In this document: in pieces, positions 45,401 through 54,200 of the stretch | How the letters are laid out: every line of letters begins with the position of its first letter | How positions within the stretch are numbered: the stretch's first letter is position 1 | DNA from: Charina bottae | Taxonomy: Eukaryota > Chordata > Lepidosauria > Squamata > Charinaidae | DNA length: 64,000 bases | Assembly (NCBI GenBank): GCA_023362775.1 | Contig: JALMGJ010000019.1 | Location: 1,076,501-1,140,500 of the forward strand | Direction: 5' to 3' | Position numbers and translations under genes: made by a program | The notes under the pieces: generated by a model | Told to the model about the DNA's origin: nothing | What the model saw: the letters and a program-made list of their open reading frames with translations, nothing else | Databases searched by the model: none

Positions 45401-45500
45401 TCTTTCTTCAATTTTTTCAGGTCATCATTTGGTTTCGCGGCCACCTCCGGGTGCCCCCGAAGAGATCCCTGATGATTTCAATTGGGATTTGATCACCTAG
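33077..45500 (+). CDS. FOXJ2: FOXJ2, forkhead box J2 transcription factor (complete spliced CDS, 10 coding exons)
   Basis: A nuclear winged-helix transcription factor that binds forkhead DNA sites. Joining the ten exons listed separately gives 1,596 bp, 531 codons plus stop, against 574 residues in human as I recall it. All introns are GT-AG and every phase closes. The start lies in a strong context (gcgccATGG) and opens with [20 protein letters not shown], the family N-terminus. The forkhead domain is about residues 66-150 ([26 protein letters not shown], recognition helix [13 protein letters not shown]). Other conserved blocks are [21 protein letters not shown] (exon 5), [20 protein letters not shown] (exon 7) and the C-terminus [13 protein letters not shown], an acidic/aromatic activation-type tail. 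The Gln/His/Pro-rich stretch in exon 6 is shorter than the human poly-Gln tract. It converges with C3AR1 downstream. Confidence 0.97.
33690..33960 (-). mobile_element. L2-like LINE 3' fragment in FOXJ2 intron
   Basis: Resembles the complement of the L2-like 3'UTR and end of coding region, with tail 'tatatttatttagaaca' and 'gagccaggacttggccgcct'. Weak. Confidence 0.4.
35070..35106. repeat. (CATC)n microsatellite
   Basis: About nine uninterrupted CATC units within the intron between FOXJ2 coding exons 1 and 2. Confidence 0.9.
35697..35771 (+). CDS. FOXJ2: FOXJ2 coding exon 2 (residues 112-136)
   Basis: Encodes [13 protein letters not shown], the DNA-recognition helix, and the start of wing 1 ([11 protein letters not shown]). 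Acceptor tcttcctag, donor gtgagc, 75 bp, phase 0 at both ends. Confidence 0.97.
36443..36511 (+). CDS. FOXJ2: FOXJ2 coding exon 3 (residues 137-159)
   Basis: Encodes [18 protein letters not shown], the end of the forkhead domain with a basic cluster typical of a nuclear localisation signal, then an acidic DDD. Acceptor tttctttttag, donor gtgagt, 69 bp, phase 0 at both ends. Confidence 0.97.
37228..37470. mobile_element. Penelope-type terminal sequences in inverted orientation
   Basis: Two 53-base arms, 37240-37292 and 37326-37378, are inverted copies with a single mismatch, separated by 33 bases. The right copy continues into 'gcgaaacgttaggaaccaca' and 'ccacacagcccggaagaccc', a terminal sequence I associate with vertebrate Penelope-like elements. 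It includes a hammerhead-like core (37350-37380). Confidence 0.65.
38235..38375 (+). CDS. FOXJ2: FOXJ2 coding exon 4 (residues 160-206)
   Basis: Encodes the Ser/Pro-rich linker after the forkhead domain, starting [16 protein letters not shown] as in the mammalian protein. Acceptor gattctccag, donor gtgcgt, 141 bp, phase 0 at both ends. Confidence 0.95.
38572..38770 (+). CDS. FOXJ2: FOXJ2 coding exon 5 (residues 207-273)
   Basis: Encodes a variable linker and then the conserved block [32 protein letters not shown]. The acceptor is a tandem cagcag, so the exon may begin at 38572 or 38575, giving one Gln more or less. Donor gtgagt after the first base of a split codon (phase 1). Confidence 0.94.
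39212..39479. mobile_element. hAT-type MITE with perfect 8-bp target duplication
   Basis: Ends CAGGGGTGGGGAACC and GTTGCCCACCCCTG, flanked by CTTTAGAG at 39204-39211 and 39480-39487. The interior contains tandem GCGGGAGCCAATCNC units also found in the hAT element at 57904-60055. It lies in the intron between FOXJ2 coding exons 5 and 6. Confidence 0.88.
39545..39662. repeat. Small inverted repeat with AAAAGTCAAGATGG arms
   Basis: Left arm TATGGTCCGAAAAGTCAAGA and right arm (complement) GTGTGGCCCAAAAAGTCAAG. Related single arms occur at about 1930-1972 and, inverted, at about 42515-42562. Probably a short palindromic repeat family. Confidence 0.6.
39892..40188 (+). CDS. FOXJ2: FOXJ2 coding exon 6 (residues 273-372), Gln/His/Pro-rich
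   Basis: Encodes [45 protein letters not shown] and a low-complexity His/Pro/Gln run before NNASF. The long poly-Gln stretch of the human exon is reduced here to QQ and QQQ. Acceptor ccccttcag, donor gtgagt, 297 bp, phase 1 at both ends. Confidence 0.94.
40963..41064 (+). CDS. FOXJ2: FOXJ2 coding exon 7 (residues 372-406)
   Basis: Encodes [20 protein letters not shown] and [13 protein letters not shown], one of the most conserved blocks outside the forkhead domain. Acceptor gtttcctag, donor gtgggc, 102 bp, phase 1 at both ends. Confidence 0.96.
41255..41641. mobile_element. Possible solo LTR or TIR element
   Basis: Begins TGTACCTTTAGG and ends CCTAAAGTACA, an imperfect TG...CA inverted terminal pattern. 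No target duplication seen; weak. Confidence 0.25.
41942..42142 (+). CDS. FOXJ2: FOXJ2 coding exon 8 (residues 406-473)
   Basis: Encodes [20 protein letters not shown] and [15 protein letters not shown], then a Pro/Gly linker ending QDQPMSQ. Acceptor ctccctgcag, donor gtactg, 201 bp, phase 1 at both ends. Confidence 0.96.
42905..43205 (+). mobile_element. L2-like LINE fragment
   Basis: Degenerate + strand reading of [13 protein letters not shown] and [15 protein letters not shown], the same L2-like terminal block, with frameshifts. Confidence 0.55.
43206..44160 (-). mobile_element. L2-like LINE with a short nested insertion
   Basis: - strand patches [31 protein letters not shown] (43647-43435) and [36 protein letters not shown] (about 44075-43819). 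Between them, at about 43648-43755, sits an extra A/T-rich tail-like piece ('accgcccatctcccccagcg') that interrupts the coding match. Confidence 0.75.
44291..44389 (+). CDS. FOXJ2: FOXJ2 coding exon 9 (residues 473-506)
   Basis: Encodes [20 protein letters not shown] then [12 protein letters not shown]. Acceptor cttctccccag, donor gtaagg, 99 bp, phase 1 at both ends. The preceding intron is packed with L2-like LINE sequence. Confidence 0.96.
45421..45500 (+). CDS. FOXJ2: FOXJ2 terminal coding exon (residues 506-531 and stop)
   Basis: Begins after a long pyrimidine tract ending ttttttcag and encodes [20 protein letters not shown] then WDLIT and TAG. The 3'UTR follows directly. Confidence 0.97.
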
Positions 45501-45728
45501 CAAGCAAAAGACTTGGTAGCCCCTCCCTCCCGGAGGGTTCCCTGCAGGGGGAGGAAGCCGGGCGTGCCGGTCCCGGTCCCGGTCCGGTCCGGGCCAGCGC
45601 TCGCTCGGCCTCCTTCCTTGCCTGTATATAGATATATATTCTCTCCTTCAGCCAGAGAAGCTGCCACAAGATGCTGCCGAAGATAATCTTCCTTGCGCTC
45701 CTTGTTTTTACCTTCTTTTCTTCTTCTT

Positions 45729-45784
45729 CATTATTATTATATTATTATTATTATTATTGTTATCATCATCATCATCATCATCAA
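45729..45784 (+). repeat. (ATT)n/(ATC)n simple repeat in the FOXJ2 3'UTR
   Basis: A TTA/ATT run passes directly into a seven-unit ATC run. Confidence 0.9.
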
Positions 45785-47336
45785 CTGTTGTACACAGCCC
45801 TTTTTGCTCCATCTGCCAGCTTCGGATTTTACGCGTTTACTGGGTACCTTGTACGGATGAAATTCGGAAGACCGTTCTGGTGGTGGAGGAGGCCTCCAAA
45901 GGATTTCCCCCTGAGCGCCCCTTTCTCATCACCCCTTGCCTTGTACAACCCCTTTCCCTTCGAGGTGGCCAGGGACTCTGTTGATGGCTGCTGAAGTGAG
46001 TGCGCCTGTGGATCTTGAGAGTCTGTAAGAATTATGTTCTTCCTAAATGTTGTAATGGGGGGAGGGAAGTTAGACTGGTGTGAAGGAGAAATCCGCCCGC
46101 TTTCTTGTGCCAGCGAGCAGCAGCGAGCGAAGGAAGGCAGGCAGGCCGGCCGGCCGGGGCAGAGGACCGGGCTTGGAGAGCCCGGGACGGAAAGCGAGGA
46201 CGTCGTTCGACTTGCCCCTCGATGGCTGCGGTCCCCTTGTTCTGGCCCACGGCCGTTTTGCACTTCGGCCCTCGGCAGACCAGAAGAGCATCAGGCGGGC
46301 CGGATACGTGTGTCGGACCGGAGTCCTCAGGGCTTGTGCCCGCACCCTTTTTCTCCTCTTGCCTTCTCCGAAGGCTCTTATTTGAATATGCAGATGAGAC
46401 AGACAAATCAAGAAGTACTCTTCTCCCCTTCAAGGTTTTTTTTTTTACTTCTGAATTTTACTTCCCCCTCATTTGGCTGGAAAACGTTGTGACTTGTGAT
46501 GCAAAAATGGAAGCCGAGGTTTCTTTCCTCTGCCTGGTATAGCTAAGCAAGTGACGCTTCCTGTGCGGTGGGTAAAATGAGACAGAAAGAGGAACGTAAC
46601 CCCGGGCAGAACTTGGAGGACGCAGATTTGAACCTCTCCTGTTGTGGGGAAAGGCCTGCAGCGAGGTGCCCGTCTCTGGAGGAGACACGTAAATGGGAAG
46701 GGAAGTTGGAAGCCCCCTTCCGCTTCAGGGAGAATCAGGAACCACAGATGCTCGATCGTGTGGAGGCCCTTGCAAGCAAGGGGGCGGCGGAATGTGCCCG
46801 CCTGGGATCCGATTTTGAGCTGGCTCTGGCTGGGCGGCCCCAACGCACCGCTTGGTGTTCCGTTTCTAGTGTGTTTCTCTGTTGCCAGACCTCTTGTTGC
46901 CCTGCATGCCCTTCCAGCTGCAAGCCTGCTTTGGGGGGGTGGGGGGGGAGAACCAGGTTGGAAGCAGAACCATCGTGGGGATGTGCTGGGACGGGTGGGA
47001 AGGTTCTCGTGGCATTGCTTGGAACTCACTGTTGCGGAGGGAGGGAGGGAGGGAATTTTGGCTGGGGGGGGGCGTCATCCAGTGGCCTCGGAAGTGGAGA
47101 CCCTGAGCCGGATTTGCAGGAAGCTCTGACGCTGCCTCCCGTCTGTCCTGTCGCCAGAACGCTGCCAGGAGCAGGGCGCGGGGATGACTTTTCCGGGCTT
47201 TGGGCAGGAGTCGGCCGAAGGGAGGCAAGAGATCATCCATTGGGCTCTTCATTCACATAGTCAGTTGCGCCTTTTTGCATATGTAACTATATGCCAGTCG
47301 ATGTGCAAATTGGTCTCCTACTTTTTTCTCTGAGTA

Positions 47337-47342
47337 AATAAA
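47337..47342 (+). terminator. Candidate FOXJ2 polyadenylation signal AATAAA
   Basis: Canonical hexamer about 1.8 kb after the FOXJ2 stop codon, the first one on this strand that I noticed in the 3' region. No transcript evidence is available. Confidence 0.5.
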
Positions 47343-48359
47343 CACCATCCTGGAGTGAGGAAGACCGGTCACCCAGCCTGCCCTCGAGAGGGAGGGGTCA
47401 GCCCGGAGGACTGGCTGGCCGGCCTGCCCGCCCGCCCGCCTTCCCAGGAGAGGGATCCCTCACCTGCCCCGTTGCTCTGTGCGGTCCGCAATGCTTTATG
47501 TTGAGGAGAGGGGAGTGGCCTGACAGAATTATTTTTGTGCATGCTTTCTTAATTAAAAAAGTGAATGTTTATGGTTTAACCATTTTGGTGCCCGTTTTAA
47601 TTTGTGGCAGATTGCAGGTATACATGTTGGCCTTGGATTATGGAGAAGCCGCCTCCGTCCTTATTGCAAGAAAGCCCACGATGTAAAGAGAACTTGGAAT
47701 CCAGATCAGTCCTTGAGTGCGTAGCCCGCTCACGGGAAGGACTGCACGGCGGGTGGCATTCGGCAAGAACGCGGGGGAACTGGGCTGCCTGAGAAATGGC
47801 CGCCTTTTCCCATGAGGCTGCTGTCTTGTCGCCCCCTAAAGATGGCGGCCGAAGCTTTGGGGACCAGAATCCCTTTGCTGGACGCTTGGAGCGCTACCCG
47901 GGCAGGGACGCGCTGTGCCTCCCGAGGGGTGAGGTGGGCCGAGGGCGCAAAATGCTGGGCAGGAACCGTTCGGGGTGGCTGAGGGAGGAGAGGACGTCCA
48001 GCCGTGGGGGTGCTGAACGCTTCTCCTTTTCTCTCTCTCGCTGGGGCCCTGCAGCTGAACCGGCATGCTCGAGTTCCCCCTCCTCTTCGTGTGAAGAGCC
48101 GCCCGAAGAATACCGAGGGCCGTTGGGGGAACCCCGTTTCCGCCCCTCGGATGGGCGTGTGGACGTTTTAGTAGCCCCCCACCTCGTCCCTGGCCCTCCC
48201 GTTCCCCGCCCGGGTCCCTGCGGCCCTGGGGTGGCCAGGCCGCCTCCATCCATCCAAGTGCCGGGAAGGGTCGGTTCTCGGCTTTGGGGGAGAAAGGTTG
48301 CAAGGTTCTTGGCCTTGCAAGCACCTCCCCCCGTTCACGTCCCGGACAGGGGGCTCCAC

Positions 48360-49420
48360 ACCTGAAGGCCCTTTGAGCCCGTCTGGAGCGATCCGGAGGG
48401 CGTGCGGCTGAGCATCAGCAAAGGAGCCCCAGGCCGTCGCTAAGAGGAAACGGCCGAGTCCGGCGAAAGGGGAGCTGCTTCAGAGAACGGCGGGGGGAAC
48501 CGGAGGGTGGTCAGCCCCTCCGGCACCGGACGAGCCGCGGGCAGAGCGACTTAGCCCGACTGGAAGCGGATTTTGCCTCGCCGAGTCGGCAGGGAGCGGA
48601 GTCTGCAGGGCGCCCCGCGGGGCTTCGGCTCAGCCCGGGGCGGGGGCGGCGAAGGACCCCAACCTCCTTCGGGGACGGGCGGGCGCGGAGGGCCTCCCTG
48701 GGAGGCGTCCCGCTCCGTGGCCGGGAGGGAGGGAGACGGGGCGAGCCGAACTGGCCCCTGGGGCGAGCGGAGCGAAGACCCGCTCCCTGCCGGCCTGCGG
48801 GGATCTCCGGGGCCGTTTGCTTTGTTGGAAAGGCGCAGCGGCGGGCTCGCCTCTTTCCCCCGACGGAGGATCGGTGGGGGAGGCAGGCCGCCCCCTCGCC
48901 GTCCCGCGGCAAGGGGAGCCCGCTTCGAACCGGGTCGGAAGCGGACAGAGAGGAAAAGAAAGCGGTCTTTGAGAGCGCCGCGCGGTTTATTTTTCATGGG
49001 TACACTAAAAAGCACAAGAAAAGAAACACTCGCTGGCGTATTAAAACATTCCCTCCGCACCGCACCACCCTCATCCTAATATTAAAACCTGAAGCTAATA
49101 GCAGCGGCGGCGACTTGCAACTCCTCTGCAGGCGCTCAGATTTTGAGACGCTCCGGTGGGAAGAGCGGCCCGGTGGGCGGCCCAGAAGGCACCTCCCGCT
49201 GCAGGACGCGCGGGAAGCGCTCAGGCTGAACTTCCCCGATGCCGGGGGCCCGCCAGTCCCGCGGCTGCAGAATCGCGGGTGGGGTTTGGCCCCCCGCACC
49301 CCGGGGCAGAGAGAGTGGCTTCGCTCCTGCAGCTTTGGGCTCCGGCACGCCCTCCCGTCCTCGGTCCGTATTCCCGGCCGAGTCCAGCGAACGGGCGCCT
49401 GTGCTCGCATAAAAGCAACA
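48360..49420. promoter_or_regulatory. CpG-rich block between the FOXJ2 and C3AR1 3' ends
   Basis: CpG-dense sequence lying between two convergent genes, part of it inside the likely C3AR1 3'UTR. Just upstream, at about 47840, is AAGATGGCGGC, a YY1-type core. Neither adjoining gene has its promoter here, so this is an orphan island; no conserved open frame was recognised in it. Confidence 0.5.
48986..48991 (-). terminator. Candidate C3AR1 polyadenylation signal
   Basis: TTTATT on the + strand, AATAAA on the - strand, about 720 bases after the C3AR1 stop codon. It sits inside the CpG-rich block described separately. Confidence 0.5.
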
Positions 49421-49711
49421 GCTTGGATCTCTTTCTAAGGCAGCTGGCGGGACTCTTTCAGGAGCGTTGGCAATTGAAGGAACGGGTCTCCTGGGTGAGC
49501 ATTCGCCCACCTTTCTTTTAACATCTAAAAGATACTTGAAAAACACTCCTCTCTTACCACTAAAGCACTAGAGGGTTAAGCCATTTAAAATAACCCAGTT
49601 AAAACAAATGCAAAAGGTTACTGGAAGCGCAGGCAGCGACCCAAACTAGTCTCCCCTCTCTGACTCAGCTACAGAATTCACAGAACGCTTGGGCTGCCCG
49701 GAAGATCTGCC

Positions 49712-51094
49712 TTAGAGGACCGAAGTATCCACATCATTGTCCACTGTCGTGGTCTTGCTTTTGTCCTGGGAACAGACTGGGGAGGAGGGCTCAACAAAGG
49801 CCCCCTCAAAGATCTCTTGCACCGTCTGGCAGACCTTTTCCCTGAAATTTTGCCCCACAAAGACGTAAAGAAGAGGATTGACGCAGCTGTTGGCATAAGC
49901 CAGGGCGATGGACACGCTGTCCCACAAGAGCAGGGCCCGGTGAAATGATGTCTGGGGGGGAGCCAGGAGGAGCAGCACCCCACTGATGTGGTAGGGGGCC
50001 CAACAGAGAAAGAAAGTGGCTACCACCAGCAGGATCACCTGCAGCGCCTTCTTGCGAGGCCCCACAAGGTGCTTCTTGAGCATCTTCTGCGCAACCAGAG
50101 TGTAGGAAGTCACCATGACCGCAAAAGGAAGCAGGAAACCAAGCACCGTTCTGGTGATGGTGATGGACACAAGGGCACCGGGTGGTCGGGTTTCGGGGAA
50201 ATAATCCTGGAGGGTCATTTCCGTTGCATGATTACTAGCCGAGGAGGGATCACCTAACGGAAAAATACTGGCTGCAGGCGTGCTTGCATGGATCCTGGGA
50301 AAGCCGTGCAGAGTGGAAGGAGGGTGGGTAGCGGCTGCCATCGAGGAATCCGGCGCGGTCTCGATTCCACGGGACACACCCAAAGGCACAGCCGCATTTC
50401 TTTTGGTTGCATCTACAGTGGCGTAGGAAGGGTGCGGATCCGGAATCCCACCCGCGAATATATCCTCGTAGACGTCTTCGGCCTCCAGGGAGGGGTGGTT
50501 GGCGGGAATCGCCTCCTCTATCAGGTCATCCAACCACTCGTACTCATCGTGTTTCCCCGTGTTCCAATTGTTGACACACCTGATCCTGCCAAATTCATCC
50601 TCCAAGGTCTCCCGGTAGAAGAAGGCGGGACAACACATGATGAAGGCGAGGACCCAGATGCCGCCGCAGATCATGGATGCAAACCGTGCCGTCCGGTGAT
50701 TCTGGCACCAGACGGGTTTCATCACCAGGAGACACCGGTCAATGCTGATGCTGGTGAGGAGGAAGACGCTGGCAAACATGTTGAAAATAATGGCTGAGGG
50801 GACAACCTTGCAGAGGAACCAGCCAAACGGCCAACTCTCGCGGAGGGCCAGATGAACAATGGAGAATGGCAGGGAAAGGCAGCAGACGAGGTCGGCAACG
50901 GCCAGGTGGAGGAACCAAACGGTGTTCACCGTCTGCTTCATCTTCAGGGCGATCACCCAGATGACCAGGCTGTTCCCGGGAAAGCCCAGCAGGAAGGTGA
51001 CGGAGAAGATGGTCAGAGAGCTGACAGAGGTGGAAGGGAACAGGGAAGGGCCACTGTTTTCGTTTAAACTGTCATTCGCTGGCAACGGAGCCAT
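49712..51094 (-). CDS. C3AR1: C3AR1, complement C3a anaphylatoxin receptor
   Basis: A plasma-membrane class A GPCR for the complement fragment C3a, expected on myeloid cells. The single open frame has 460 codons (human about 482). Seven membrane segments are visible: TM1 about 23-49, TM2 with LAVAD (D68), TM3 starting at C95 and ending in the family variant SISIDRC (119-121) in place of DRY, TM4 about 138-160, TM5 about 308-335, TM6 with CWAPYH (364-369), TM7 with NPLLY (406-410). Between TM4 and TM5 lies a very long extracellular loop 2 (about 161-307), the hallmark of C3aR. It has C173 for the disulfide to C95, and acidic tyrosine sites at Y185 and Y209. N7 is a possible glycosylation site. 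The C-terminus SVL fits a class I PDZ ligand. All coding sequence is in one exon, as in mammals. Confidence 0.96.
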   Translation of the reverse strand: MAPLPANDSLNENSGPSLFPSTSVSSLTIFSVTFLLGFPGNSLVIWVIALKMKQTVNTVWFLHLAVADLVCCLSLPFSIVHLALRESWPFGWFLCKVVPSAIIFNMFASVFLLTSISIDRCLLVMKPVWCQNHRTARFASMICGGIWVLAFIMCCPAFFYRETLEDEFGRIRCVNNWNTGKHDEYEWLDDLIEEAIPANHPSLEAEDVYEDIFAGGIPDPHPSYATVDATKRNAAVPLGVSRGIETAPDSSMAAATHPPSTLHGFPRIHASTPAASIFPLGDPSSASNHATEMTLQDYFPETRPPGALVSITITRTVLGFLLPFAVMVTSYTLVAQKMLKKHLVGPRKKALQVILLVVATFFLCWAPYHISGVLLLLAPPQTSFHRALLLWDSVSIALAYANSCVNPLLYVFVGQNFREKVCQTVQEIFEGAFVEPSSPVCSQDKSKTTTVDNDVDTSVL

Positions 51095-51113
51095 CTTCTT
51101 TTAAAAACAGAAA

Positions 51114-51116
51114 CCT
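51114..51116 (-). promoter_or_regulatory. Splice acceptor before the C3AR1 coding exon
   Basis: Read on the - strand, a run of T residues is followed by AG at 51116-51115, then about 19 bases of 5'UTR and the start codon. This fits the mammalian gene, where a non-coding exon precedes a single coding exon. I did not identify the upstream exon. Confidence 0.65.
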
Positions 51117-52600
51117 AAAAAAAAATGGTGGATTATTATGCCAAAGTTTCTTGGACTGCAGGTGGAGGCGGGATATTGCAAGCGCTGCCTTCCCCAGCCC
51201 AGAGACGGCCTCTGGCTCCCGACATTCCCAGGCCCCGACCTCAGCCCGCTCTGCGGGGGAGACGTTCTTGGCGGCTGTCCTTTGAGGACGAGGCTCCCGC
51301 AGCCCCTCCGGACCTTCAGAGAAAGAGGCCCTCGCCCACCGCCCCGGCCCGGCCCGGAGGGTGGGTGGATGGATGGCAGCCGGCTGAGGGGAGTTTCACT
51401 TTGCTTTCCGGCCACAAGATTTATGGCATTAGCCAGGGGGCTAATTTTGGTAAGTTTGGTAAGGGCCAAGAATATGAGAACAGGTTTTACACACCTGTAA
51501 GGGACATGGTTTCAATTAATCTGGAAACTCTACGTTGGTCCTGGTGAGAACTAGAGCATTCTATTTTTTAACTGTAAAAACCTAGTTTTTCTCTACTGGG
51601 CAGCGGTGAGACGTATTTCAGGACGGCAGAGGCGGCCCAACCGTTGGGAGGTCCTCCTCCAGTCCGCCACCGCAGAAGCGCCCTAATGTTTCAGCCTGTA
51701 AATCCCACAGCTTCTTGCCACCGACCAGGCTCTCTGGACCTGATGGCTCCCCAAACCTCCTTTTGTGGCCCAAGGCCACACGGCCGGACTGTGGAAAATC
51801 CCCGAATGTGGGCAGCACGCTACCTTCCAGGATCTGGCCATATCAATCAGAAGGATTAACCCGACTGTGCTGATGAGTGTTCCTAAAACCACCATTCCCC
51901 AGCTTGAGAAAATGGTGTGTGTGTGTGTGTGCCTGGCAGGGAGAAAGCTCAGCTGTAACTTGCACAGTGTCATTGCTGGCCATCTCAAACAGAAGCTAAA
52001 GACCAGAAAAGGCATCTCCGGCCACAAGCAGCTTCCCGCCTGTGGATTAAAGTGGCATCTTCTGGTTGGAAGCGTGACCGTTAAAACAATTTTAATTAGT
52101 CAACATAATGGCCTGCATCAAGCGTGCGCCTCCTTTCTGTAAAGGCCGTGCCTCGTCCTTCCTCTTCTCCAGAGCGCTTCCCTTTTCCTTCTGTGCCTGT
52201 GTGGCGTTGGGAGAAAGGGTGGAAGAGGCCAGGGGGGGGGGTTGACCTCTGAATGTTAAAACAAAAGAAAAAGGGAGGGGCTGATGCCCTCCCTCTCCTG
52301 GTGGGGGGGGGGGCAAGCAAGTCACCAAGGCTGGGGCAGAGCAGCTGCCCCGCATTCCGTTCTGGCTCTTCTAAGCCCGACCGCGGCTTCGCACTATCCC
52401 CGGAGGCTGCAAGGAGCGAAGAAGGGCCCCCAGCCTGTGGCCCTCAGACGTTTTTACCAAGGAGCGGAGCAGTTTTTCTTTGCAGGGACGGTCTGGTAGG
52501 TCCACACGGGAAGGGAAGCCTACTTTAGCTGCTGCTTGAAAGTAAAGGCAGAGCTGAACGTCGGTCAAGGAAGAGATTTTACTACCCTGGAGAGCACCCC
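51117..52600. other. C3AR1 upstream region
   Basis: Expected to contain the C3AR1 non-coding first exon and promoter, but I could not identify them. A (GT)n run lies near 51915-51931. No other gene seen. Confidence 0.35.
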
Positions 52601-54200
52601 TGGCTTCCCAATGGATTCCCGCCCGCTGAGAAGGGCCGGAGGCGCCCCCGCGCCCCCCAGCAGCCTCTCCCGCCCACCGATGCCCCTGCCCCGGGGCCCC
52701 CACCTTGGCTCCCAGGAGGAGGCTCCACGCTCGCCGCCGACCACCGCCGCCGGGCTACCCTGCTTCTGGTCCGGGGAGGAGAGAGGGAAGGAAATGACAG
52801 CTGCCTCGACAAGCACTTTTGAGGCAGGGGCCAGCACGCCAGTTCTGCTTTTGACCAACGGGGCGGTCGAGCGGCAAGAAAAGGGCCGCCCCCAAAGGAC
52901 AGAGGGTGGGGGAGGGCATCCACAGGGGCCCCGGTCACCGGCACCGACCCGGAGCGCCGCCTAGCGGCGAGTTCGGAAGAGGAACCTCCGCGGAGCTCCC
53001 CGGGCCGCCTCGGGGGCATTTCAGGGCATCCCGCTGAGCAGGTTGGGCTGCCGTCGGTTTGGGAGAAGGTCGGGGCTTCTCCGCGGCGGTGGGGAGCGGG
53101 GCCCGCTCGCGGGACGAAGCCTCAGACGGGGGGCGTCCGTCCCGCTCTGGGGCGCCTGGAGGGCCGCCTTCTTCCCTCCGCCCCACCGGGAGCCCCCTGC
53201 TCCCAGCCCAGCGAGGGGGCGGCGGGGGCGGCGGCGGCGTGGCCCTCTGCGGGGGGCAGAGCCGCCCGGGCCCTTCCCCGGCCCTCCTGCCCGGGGACCG
53301 GGCGGGGGGCGGGCGGGGCGCGGCACGTGCGGCGGGAGGGACCGGCCCCGGCCTCGGGGAACGCCCCGCCAGGCCGGCCCATCGCGGAGAGCGGTGGCGA
53401 AGCGGGTCGGGGCCCGGGGGAGCCGGGCCGGGCCGGGCCGGGCCTTGGAAACGCCCCCGGCCCCTCCGCGCTGCCTGGCTGCTCGGCCCGCGCCGCCAGG
53501 CCGGAGCGCCTCCAGGCGGCAGCCAGAGACGCCCGGCGGCGGGAGCGGCGCTCGGCGGCAGCAACGGCGAGGCAGGGCGGCGCCTGCGCGCTGGGGCGGA
53601 AGCGCGGGGAAAAGGCGCCGCCCCTTCCGGCCGCGGCGCCTCTCGCGTTCAGCTGTCGGGGCGATGGCGGCGGCCGAGGCGGAGTACGAGTCGGTGCTCT
53701 GCGTGAAGCCCGAGGTCAGCGTCTACCGCATCCCGCCGCGGGCCTCCAACCGCGGCTACCGGTAGGAGGCCGAGCCCTGCGCGCCTCGCCCCCCCGCGGC
53801 CTTCCTCTGCCGAGGCCCGCCGAGCCCCCCCGAAACGGGCCGCGTCCCCGCTGGGCCTCTGGGCGGAGGCGGCGGCTGCAACCCCCCGGTGGGGGAGGCG
53901 CTTGGGGGGCGGCCCGAGGCGGGTCCCGAGCCCTCCGGGTCTCCTGCGCCGAGCGGGAGGAGCACTTTCCGGAGCAGGAGCCCTTCGGGGCGGCGTTAGG
54001 GCCGAGGCGGGGGGCGCCTGGGAGCCCGTTGAGAGGCCGAAGCTTTCGGGGGCTGCAGGTTCTGCCTGCGGATAAAAGGGGGTCGGGAAGGGGCTCCCTG
54101 CCGAGAAGGGCCCCTGAGGCTTCAGCAGGAGGAGGTCGGGGGGCGCCTCCCAGCCCTCTAACCCTCGCGACCCTCAGGCCGGGGGAGGCAGCCGGTCCCC
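52600..54200 (+). promoter_or_regulatory. NECAP1 CpG island promoter
   Basis: CpG-dense block around the NECAP1 start codon. Shortly before the ATG are GC boxes, an NRF1-like CGCCTGCGCGC (about 53581), an ETS/GABP-type CCTTCCGG (53623-53630) and a tandem CCGGG run near 53427-53446. This composition is typical of TATA-less housekeeping promoters. It may also drive antisense transcription towards C3AR1, but the C3AR1 first exon was not located. Confidence 0.75.
53664..53761 (+). CDS. NECAP1: NECAP1 exon 1 (residues 1-33)
   Basis: Starts [18 protein letters not shown] and ends inside the Arg codon after RGY, with a gtagga donor (phase 2). 98 bp. Confidence 0.96.

Larger units (their letters stand above)
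45501..47365 (+). other. FOXJ2: FOXJ2 3'UTR (probable extent)
   Basis: No coding sequence is seen after the FOXJ2 stop. The stretch contains a TTA/ATT and ATC simple repeat (about 45729-45784) and ends near an AATAAA at 47337-47342. The 3' end is inferred from that signal; a longer form could end further downstream, for example near an ATTAAA at about 47552. Confidence 0.6.

Noticed and set aside
50288..50797. 169-codon + strand frame opposite C3AR1
   Set aside because: Shadow of the C3AR1 coding strand; no independent similarity.
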